From an uncultured Anaerolineales bacterium (GTDB lineage Bacteria > Chloroflexota > Anaerolineae > Anaerolineales > Villigracilaceae), in assembly GCA_949319575.1 (NCBI GenBank), contig CASGHD010000070.1:1-43483 (forward strand): a stretch of DNA of 43,483 bases, written 5' to 3'. A model generated the notes under the pieces. It was not told the DNA's origin and did no database searches. It saw only the letters and a program-made list of their open reading frames with translations. Shown one piece after another: positions 36,913 through 43,483 of the stretch. The first letter of the stretch is position 1, and each line of letters begins with the position of its first letter. The translations under genes and the position numbers were made by a program.

Positions 36913-38382
36913 TTAGTTTTCGTTACTGCTTTTCCCATCCACCATGCACCAAATTCTTCCATCCCGCGCCAGCAGCGCGTCCGCTTTGGCGGGACCCCAC
37001 GAGCCGATATCGTATGCGGCGAGGGGTTGCGTGGTGGATTTCCACGCTTCGAGGATCGGGTCAATGAGTCCCCAGGCGGTTTCCACTTCGTCGGCGCGCG
37101 TAAATAAAGAGGCGTCGCCTGTTATCGTGTCGAGCAAGAGGCGTTCGTACGCTTCGGGGATCGCCGTCTTGCCGAACGAGTCCGCGTAGTGGAATTCCAT
37201 GTCCACTGGGCGTGTCTCCGAGATCGTATCGGGGACCTTCGCCTCGAAGCGCCAATGCACGCCCTCGTCGGGTTGCAAAAAGAGGACGAGCATGTTCGGG
37301 TTTAGTCCGCCGTCCGATGCGTTGAACAATAAGTGCGGCGGCTCTTTGAACTGGATGGTGACCTGACTCGTTTTCTCTTTCAGCGCTTTGCCCGACCGCA
37401 GATAAAACGGGACTCCCTGCCAGCGCCAATTGTCCACTTGCAGTTTGAGCGCGGCAAACGTGGGAGTTTTGGAATCGGGGCTGACGCCGTCCTCTTGCAA
37501 GTATCCCTTGTATTGCGCGCGGACAGCGTTCTGCGCGACCGCCTCCGAGTTCATCGGGCGGATCGAACACAGCACTTTGACCTTTTCATTTCGCAGGGCG
37601 TTCGCTTCGAACGACGAGGGCGGTTCCATTGCCACCAACGACATCAATTGCAAAAGATGATTCTGGAACATGTCGCGCATCACGCCGACGCCGTCGTAAA
37701 AACGTCCGCGATGCTCCACGCCGACTTTTTCCGCGACGGTGATCTCCACATGGTCAATGTAGTTGCGATTCCATAACGGCTCGAAGATCGTGTTTGCAAA
37801 GCGCGTGACCAAAATATTTTGCACGGTCTCTTTGCCGAGGTAATGGTCAATGCGATAGATCTGATTTTCGTTCAGCGTTTTGTGAATTTGCTCATTGAGT
37901 TTGCGCGCCGAGTCGAGGTCTATGCCGAACGGTTTTTCGATGACGACGCGCCGCCAGCCGTCGCGTTCCGTCATTTGTTCGGTGAGACCGAGCAGGTCAA
38001 TGATACTGGGAAAAATTCCCGGCGGCGTTGCCATGTAGTACACGCGGTTTGCCGTGCCGCCTTCCCATTTGCTCATGGCTTCGCTGAGTTTTTCGAAATC
38101 GCCGAGTTGGTCGTATTTGCCTTGCAGGTAAAAAAGATGCGGCGCGAAATCTGCCCACTGTTCTGGTTTGACCTCGCGCGAAGCAAATTTTTTGATACCC
38201 TCTTCGAGATGCGCTCGAAATGCTTCGTCGGTGTATGCAGTCCCGCCGTAGCCGATGATGCGGAATTGTTTGGGCATCCGTCCCTTGCGGAAAACATTAA
38301 ACAGGGATGGGATGAGTTTGCGCTGAGTCAAATCGCCCGACGCGCCGAAGATGATGATGGAAGTTGGAAGTCCGTTTGCCAT
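36913..38382 (-). CDS. zwf: Glucose-6-phosphate 1-dehydrogenase
   Basis: IIFGASGDLTQRKLIPSLFNV, RIDHYLGKETVQNILVTRFAN; start reset to MANGLPTS at 38382. Confidence 0.95.
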   Translation of the reverse strand: MANGLPTSIIIFGASGDLTQRKLIPSLFNVFRKGRMPKQFRIIGYGGTAYTDEAFRAHLEEGIKKFASREVKPEQWADFAPHLFYLQGKYDQLGDFEKLSEAMSKWEGGTANRVYYMATPPGIFPSIIDLLGLTEQMTERDGWRRVVIEKPFGIDLDSARKLNEQIHKTLNENQIYRIDHYLGKETVQNILVTRFANTIFEPLWNRNYIDHVEITVAEKVGVEHRGRFYDGVGVMRDMFQNHLLQLMSLVAMEPPSSFEANALRNEKVKVLCSIRPMNSEAVAQNAVRAQYKGYLQEDGVSPDSKTPTFAALKLQVDNWRWQGVPFYLRSGKALKEKTSQVTIQFKEPPHLLFNASDGGLNPNMLVLFLQPDEGVHWRFEAKVPDTISETRPVDMEFHYADSFGKTAIPEAYERLLLDTITGDASLFTRADEVETAWGLIDPILEAWKSTTQPLAAYDIGSWGPAKADALLARDGRIWCMVDGKSSNEN

Positions 38383-38393
38383 AGTGGTTTCCC

Positions 38394-38536
38394 ATGTCGT
38401 TGCGAAGTCGTCCTGAGCGGAGCGTAGCGAAGTCGAAGGATCGCCCGAAGCAATCTCATGCAACATGCAAAAGATTGTTCACATGCAAACAGGAGATTGC
38501 TTCGTCGCTCCCGCTGGTCGCTCCTCGCAACGACAT
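38394..38536. repeat. Long palindromic element related to the MITE core, between gnd stop and zwf start
   Basis: ATGTCGTTGCGA...CTCGCAACGACAT ends, inner GAAGCAATCTC/GAGATTGCTTC, same words as internal part of copies 1-3 but without GTAAC ends. Confidence 0.82.
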
Positions 38537-39444
38537 TAATCTGCTTTCTTTATCGCGTGCCCGCCGAATTGATTTCGCAACGCCGATAACATGCGCGCGG
38601 TGTAGTTTTCTTCATCGCGGCTGGCGAGTCGCATTTGCAGCGCGAGAGTCAGCACGGGCGCGGCGATATTCAAATCAATGGATTCAAACACTGTCCATCG
38701 CCCTTCGCCTGAATCAGCCACCCAGGGTTTGATCCCCGAAAGATCCGCGTCCTCGTCCAATGCGCGCGCGGCGAGGTCGAGCAGCCACGAGCGGACAACG
38801 CTCCCATCCTGCCAAATGTGCGATACCTGCGCGAGGTCAATTCCAAATTCATCCTTCGCCTTCATAATGCTGAATCCCTCCGCGAAAGATTGCATCATGC
38901 CGTATTCGATTCCGTTGTGAACCATCTTGACGAAATGACCCGCGCCATGCGGACCGACCCGTCCCCAGCCTTTATCGGCGGCGGGAGCCAGCGTCTCGAA
39001 GATGGGACGCATCTTTTCCACGACTTCGGGCTTGCCTCCAACCATCAGGCTGTATCCCTCCTTCAAGCCCCACACCCCGCCGCTTGTGCCGCTGTCAATG
39101 AATTCGATGCCCTTCGCTTCGAGCAGCGCCGCGTGACGAATGGAATCTTTGTAGTTCGAGTTTCCGCCGTCAATGACCACGTCGCCCTTCGACAGCAATT
39201 CTGATAATTCTTGAATCGTATCGTCCGTTGGCTTCCCCGCGGGGATCATCGTCCACACCACGCGCGGCGCTTTGAGTTTGCTCACCGCTTCTTTCAATGA
39301 ATTTGCGCCGTCCGCGCCGATTTTTTTCGCCTCCTCAACATTCGCGGCTGCGCGATCATACCCAACCACGCGATGCCCTCCACCGATGAGACGCGTCGTC
39401 ATGTTCAACCCCATCTTCCCCAGTCCGATCATTGCGAGTTCCAT
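38536..39444 (-). CDS. gnd: 6-phosphogluconate dehydrogenase, short (decarboxylating) type
   Basis: MIGLGKMGLNMTTRLIGGGHRVVGYDR, DGGNSNYKDSIRHAALLEAKGIEFIDSGTSGGVWG, KMVHNGIEYGMMQ. Confidence 0.93.
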   Translation of the reverse strand: MELAMIGLGKMGLNMTTRLIGGGHRVVGYDRAAANVEEAKKIGADGANSLKEAVSKLKAPRVVWTMIPAGKPTDDTIQELSELLSKGDVVIDGGNSNYKDSIRHAALLEAKGIEFIDSGTSGGVWGLKEGYSLMVGGKPEVVEKMRPIFETLAPAADKGWGRVGPHGAGHFVKMVHNGIEYGMMQSFAEGFSIMKAKDEFGIDLAQVSHIWQDGSVVRSWLLDLAARALDEDADLSGIKPWVADSGEGRWTVFESIDLNIAAPVLTLALQMRLASRDEENYTARMLSALRNQFGGHAIKKAD

Positions 39445-39461
39445 AATATTTCCTCTTTCTG

Positions 39462-39494
39462 AGACCTCACAGGTTTTTAAAACCTGTGAGGTCT
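39462..39494. terminator. Perfect hairpin AGACCTCACAGGTTTT-T-AAAACCTGTGAGGTCT with a T-run on the plus strand
   Basis: 16-bp perfect arms; T-run orientation opposes the flanking minus-strand genes, so terminator role is uncertain. Confidence 0.6.
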
Positions 39495-39500
39495 TTTATA

Positions 39501-40265
39501 TTATCCTTCACAAATCTTCAACCCCTTCATCTTCCTCGGCAACTTGCCCGCCGCGGACTCATCCACTAGCCAAATCAATTCGCCATCCTTCGGATCAATC
39601 CGTTGCGCGGGATACAACTCAGGATTATATCTTTCGCTTAGCACATGCGCCAAAGTTTCAGCCTTCTTCTCGCCCGTCGCCATGAAAACGATCATTCGCG
39701 CTTGGTTGAAGACGAGTTGAGTCATCGTCACGCGGTTGGCGGGGCGATCTTGATAATTCGCAGTGACGGCAATGACGGTTTCGCTCGTTTGAACAGGTGA
39801 GTTTGGAAACAATGACGCCGTGTGTCCATCCTCGCCCATGCCGAGATAGACGAGATCGAAGCGCGGAAAATCAAGATTCGAATCGGCAAATGATTTCAAC
39901 GCCTCAGCATATTTCTTCGAGGCGGTTGCTGGATCAAGTTCGCCCAACACGCGATGGATATTATTTTCAGGGATCGCCACCTTGCTCAAAAAAATCTCGT
40001 TGGCTTGGTGAAAATTACTTCCCGCGTCATTCGGCGGGACGCAACGCTCATCGCCCCAGAAGACATGCACTTTGCTCCAATCAATTTGATCGCGAGATTC
40101 GGATGCGAGCAATTGAAAGAGGCGTGTCGGTGTGCCGCCTCCGTTCAGCGCGACGAGGAAGCGATTTCGCTCACGAATGGATTGATTTGATTCCTCGATG
40201 AACAAATTCGCCGCATGGCGGCTGAGTCTTTCAGAATCTTGGAAGATGCGGAGCTCGGGTTTCAT
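39501..40265 (-). CDS. pgl: 6-phosphogluconolactonase
   Basis: LVALNGGGTPTRLFQLLA, VHVFWGDERCVPPNDAGSNFHQANE, YLGMGEDGHTASLFPNS; start MKPELRIF at 40265. Confidence 0.93.
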   Translation of the reverse strand: MKPELRIFQDSERLSRHAANLFIEESNQSIRERNRFLVALNGGGTPTRLFQLLASESRDQIDWSKVHVFWGDERCVPPNDAGSNFHQANEIFLSKVAIPENNIHRVLGELDPATASKKYAEALKSFADSNLDFPRFDLVYLGMGEDGHTASLFPNSPVQTSETVIAVTANYQDRPANRVTMTQLVFNQARMIVFMATGEKKAETLAHVLSERYNPELYPAQRIDPKDGELIWLVDESAAGKLPRKMKGLKICEG

Positions 40266-41146
40266 ACATTTGACCATGCCATGTGTTTGGCAAGCGTGCG
40301 GCGCGCGGCGTGTTCGATCTCGGCGAGCGAATGTTCGTGGTTGTTCCCTTGAATGATCTCGCCAAACGTCACTCGCGGCGTGAGGTCGAAGAGTTGTTTG
40401 CCGCTCAACAATTGCCGCGAAAGTTGATAGACGAACGCCAGCCGCTGACGGTTCGAGCGATCCCTGCGGAACCACGTGATGGGGTTCTTCATGGCGGCGG
40501 GCGCGATGACGCCGCTGACGATGGTGATGAGAATTTGCAGGTTCGCCACATGCTTCAAAAAGATTTCCAAACTGCGCGACCAGTGATGGAACTCGCCGTC
40601 CGCGTTTGGCATGAACGCGGGTTCGGCTTCGATGTCGCCGCGCGGGAAGAGGAGAAGCCCGCCTCCGTTCTGTAAATGGCGGATCGATTCACGCACGACC
40701 TGCATTCTGCCGGTCGTATCGCTTACTGGCGGCGCAAAAATGAATCCCTCGCAGGAATTGGGCATGTGCCTGAGATATTGGATATCGCCGACGATGAATT
40801 TCAGGTCGCGCCGCGTGGAGTGCGCTGTAATGACGACTGCATCAATCGAGCCGGGATGATTCGCGGCGATGACGAACGGTCCGCTGGCGGGGATGTTCTC
40901 GACGCCGCGCGCATCGTGCGATTTGACGAAGCGCGGCAGGAACCAACGCGCTCCGGCGGCGTGACCTCCCTCGCCGACGACGCGGTCCAAGTCCATGGCA
41001 ACGGTTGTGGCGGAGCGGGCGGCTCTGCCGAAGATGAGTTCGACGAGTCTGCGGGAGCGCGGCGTGTGTTTGAGCGCAAAAGTTTTGGTCAACTCGAAGA
41101 GCATGCCTTCATAAAATAGGTCGGCGTTCGATGCGGGTTGGGTCAT
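40262..41146 (-). CDS. 1-acyl-sn-glycerol-3-phosphate acyltransferase-like (PlsC family)
   Basis: FVIAANHPGSIDAVVI (HxxxxD-type motif), LLLFPRGDIEAEP. Confidence 0.78.
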   Translation of the reverse strand: MTQPASNADLFYEGMLFELTKTFALKHTPRSRRLVELIFGRAARSATTVAMDLDRVVGEGGHAAGARWFLPRFVKSHDARGVENIPASGPFVIAANHPGSIDAVVITAHSTRRDLKFIVGDIQYLRHMPNSCEGFIFAPPVSDTTGRMQVVRESIRHLQNGGGLLLFPRGDIEAEPAFMPNADGEFHHWSRSLEIFLKHVANLQILITIVSGVIAPAAMKNPITWFRRDRSNRQRLAFVYQLSRQLLSGKQLFDLTPRVTFGEIIQGNNHEHSLAEIEHAARRTLAKHMAWSNV

Positions 41147-41327
41147 CGTTGAAGAGCGGCGGGAGGAGAAAAAATAAAAAGGGAGAGAAAAGTTGGCTAG
41201 GTCGAATCAGCCGTCCCCTGAGAATGACGCGGTTTTTGAATCAAGTAAAAAACTTTTAGCCACAGAGAACACCGAGTCCTCTGAGAAAACATCTCGAAAT
41301 CTCTGCGAGAGCTGCGACTCATCTGCT

Positions 41328-41356
41328 TTGACAATTCATTTGAGTTTGTTTACAAT
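41328..41356 (+). promoter_or_regulatory. Sigma-70-type promoter for EF-G-like gene
   Basis: TTGACA (41328-41333)-N17-TACAAT (41351-41356). Confidence 0.8.
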
Positions 41357-41401
41357 CATGCGACTTGCATCACATCCCAACTGCAGAGGAAGGGTCTTAC
41401 G

Positions 41402-43483
41402 ATGAAAGAGTATACCACCGAGTTTCTTCGCAACGTTGCGCTGGTATCGCACGGCGGCGCGGGGAAAACCATGTTGGCAGAATCGTTTTTGCGCGCAACG
41501 GGGGCAACCACACGGCTTGGGAAAGTGGAGGACGGAACAGCGGTCTCCGATTATGACGATGAGGAACACCGTCGAAAAATTTCAATTTACTCCAGCGTTA
41601 TCCCCATCGAACATCGCGATCACAAAATCAATATCATAGACGCGCCGGGCTACACCGATTTCGTGGGCGAAGCAATCTCCGCTTTGAGCGTTGCCGACGG
41701 CGCGATCATTTTGGTGGACGCGGTTTCGGGCATCGAAGTCGGCGCGGAGTTGGCGTGGCGTTATTGCGACGAGTTCAACCTGCCGCGATTTTTTGTGATC
41801 AACAAGATGGATCGCGATAACGCGGATTTTCAAAAGACGTACGATGCCATCAAAGATTTTGTGGAAGCGCATGGCAAGCGCGTGGTGCAAGTTCACATTC
41901 CCATCGGCGAGAAGCAAAACTTCAAGGGTGTTGTGGATGTGATCGGCATGAAGGCGTACATCGGCGACGGAAAAATCATTGAAGATATTCCCGCTGAATT
42001 AAAAGAAGCGGCGGACGCGGCGCATTTTTCAATGGTGGAGGACGCGGCGGAGGGGGAGGATGAACTGATGGAGAAATATTTAGAGAACGGTTCTCTCTCG
42101 GACGGGGAGATGGTGCGCGGCTTGGAAGATGTTGTCTACAATGGAAGTTTTGTGCCGGTGTTCTGCGCGGCGGGCGCGCGCGAGATCGGGACGATTGCCC
42201 TGCTCAACGACATCATTGACTTGATGCCGCCTCCCGCGCACGGACCGAAACGAGTCGCGCAAGGTAAAGATGGCGAAGAGGTGTTGAAGTCGTCGGATAG
42301 TGAACCGCTCGCCGCGTATGTGTGGAAGACGACCGCTGATCCGTTCGTCGGCAAGATGACATACTTCCGCGTTCTGCAAGGCTCTATCCAAGCCGACGCG
42401 CATGTGTGGAATCAAAACAAAAATGCGGATGAGCGTATGTCGGGTTTGCATTTTCAGCGCGGCAAGGAAGTGATCCCGGCGAAGGTTGTCCACGCGGGCG
42501 ACATTGCCGCCGTTTCAAAATTATCCGTGACCGCGACAGGCGATACGTTTTGCGACAAGGGACATCCGCTCACGGTTGCCAAGCCGAAATTCCCCGCCGC
42601 GTTATATCGCGTGGCGATTGCTCCGAAAACTCAAGCCGACGCCGCGAAGATTTCACCGACGTTGACGAAATTGTGCGAAGAAGATCTGACCCTCATTTGG
42701 CAGAACGATCCCATCACTCACGAAACCGTTTTACAAGGCATGGGCGACCAGCACATTGATGTGGCGATCCATCGCGCGCAAGCAAAATTTCAAGTGGGAC
42801 TAGGAACTCACCAGCCGCGGATTCCATACCGCGAGGGAATCACGCGCAAAGCCAGCGCGCAATATCGTCACAAAAAGCAGACCGGCGGCGCGGGTCAATT
42901 CGGCGAGGTGCATTTGCGAATCGAGCCGTTGCCCTCCGCTGATTTTGAATTCGACGATGAACTCGTGGGGATGAATCTTTCCAAGTCGTATTTGGCTCCC
43001 ATCGAAAAGGGAATCAAAGCCACCATGGAGCGCGGCGCGTTCGCGGGTTACCCGATGAGCAATGTAAAGGTCATCGTGTATGACGGCAAGGAACATGAAG
43101 TGGATTCCAAACCTGTCGCGTTCGAGATCGCAGGGCGCGAAGCGTTCAAACTCGCCGTGCAGGAAGCGGGTCCCGTGTTGTTCGAGCCGATCATGAACGT
43201 GCGCGTCACAGTCCCGGATGCGAACATGGGCGACGTGATGAGCGACCTCAACACCCGCCGCGGACGCGTGCAAGGCACAGACTCGGAGCGCGGCAACACG
43301 GTCATCGTGGCGCACGTGCCGATGGCGGAAATGACGCGCTACACCACGCAACTCCGCTCGATCACGGGCGGGCGCGGCTATTTCACGATGGAATTGGATC
43401 ATTACGATGTTGTCCCGACTCACGTCGCGGGCGCGATTATCGAAGCGCATAAGAAGGAGATGGAGGGGAAGAAGGAGGAGTAG
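41402..43483 (+). CDS. Elongation factor G-like protein (EF-G2 type)
   Basis: VSHGGAGKTMLAESF P-loop, DAPGYTDF, NKMDRD, later EF-G domains (GGAGQFGEVHLRIEPL; GGRGYFTMELDHYDVVP); stop at window end. Confidence 0.9.
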   Translation: MKEYTTEFLRNVALVSHGGAGKTMLAESFLRATGATTRLGKVEDGTAVSDYDDEEHRRKISIYSSVIPIEHRDHKINIIDAPGYTDFVGEAISALSVADGAIILVDAVSGIEVGAELAWRYCDEFNLPRFFVINKMDRDNADFQKTYDAIKDFVEAHGKRVVQVHIPIGEKQNFKGVVDVIGMKAYIGDGKIIEDIPAELKEAADAAHFSMVEDAAEGEDELMEKYLENGSLSDGEMVRGLEDVVYNGSFVPVFCAAGAREIGTIALLNDIIDLMPPPAHGPKRVAQGKDGEEVLKSSDSEPLAAYVWKTTADPFVGKMTYFRVLQGSIQADAHVWNQNKNADERMSGLHFQRGKEVIPAKVVHAGDIAAVSKLSVTATGDTFCDKGHPLTVAKPKFPAALYRVAIAPKTQADAAKISPTLTKLCEEDLTLIWQNDPITHETVLQGMGDQHIDVAIHRAQAKFQVGLGTHQPRIPYREGITRKASAQYRHKKQTGGAGQFGEVHLRIEPLPSADFEFDDELVGMNLSKSYLAPIEKGIKATMERGAFAGYPMSNVKVIVYDGKEHEVDSKPVAFEIAGREAFKLAVQEAGPVLFEPIMNVRVTVPDANMGDVMSDLNTRRGRVQGTDSERGNTVIVAHVPMAEMTRYTTQLRSITGGRGYFTMELDHYDVVPTHVAGAIIEAHKKEMEGKKEE

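Noticed and set aside
38383-38466. 28-residue N-terminal extension of zwf in the ORF track
   Set aside because: The extension reads through the palindromic repeat; MANGLPTSIIIFGASGDL at 38382 fits the family.
1-43483. CRISPR array, prophage or complete insertion sequence
   Set aside because: No regularly spaced direct repeats, phage structural genes or transposase ORFs were seen; only non-autonomous repeats.

Overview
The window is about 43.5 kb of gene-dense, GC-rich bacterial chromosome. Gene content and repeat style suggest Chloroflexota/Anaerolineae, but that is inference and no marker phylogeny was possible. Mostly housekeeping genes: fabG, Asp23-family, nusB, tatB-like/tatC, a penicillin acylase homologue, ribosomal protein L25, NUDIX, trmI, a thioredoxin-like/cyclophilin fusion lipoprotein, a MacA/MacB-like exporter, a SerA-like dehydrogenase, an M32 carboxypeptidase, tRNA-Pro(CGG), a RhaD-like aldolase, CBS protein, amidase, TVP38, an NAD-dependent formate dehydrogenase locus (NuoEF fusion, Fe-S subunit, FdhA), an oxidative pentose-phosphate operon (plsC-pgl-gnd-zwf) and an EF-G2-like GTPase. 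Three signals stand out. (1) A ~153-155 bp non-autonomous transposon-like element is present three times, with GTAACTACTCAG terminal inverted repeats. Two copies have perfect 8-bp target duplications (ATAAAATC and AATTATTC), a signature matching IS66-family ends. (2) A visibly AT-richer three-gene signalling island (about 32053-36880) encodes a multi-GAF histidine kinase, a receiver with an unknown C-terminal domain, and a receiver fused to a two-helix membrane anchor; one repeat copy is inserted exactly at the stop codon of its last gene. (3) Intergenic spaces repeatedly carry long imperfect hairpins whose arms are built from 8-9 bp sub-repeats. A tRNA-like hairpin relic between a strong promoter and tRNA-Pro is also notable. 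All calls are from reading the sequence only; no database searches were run.
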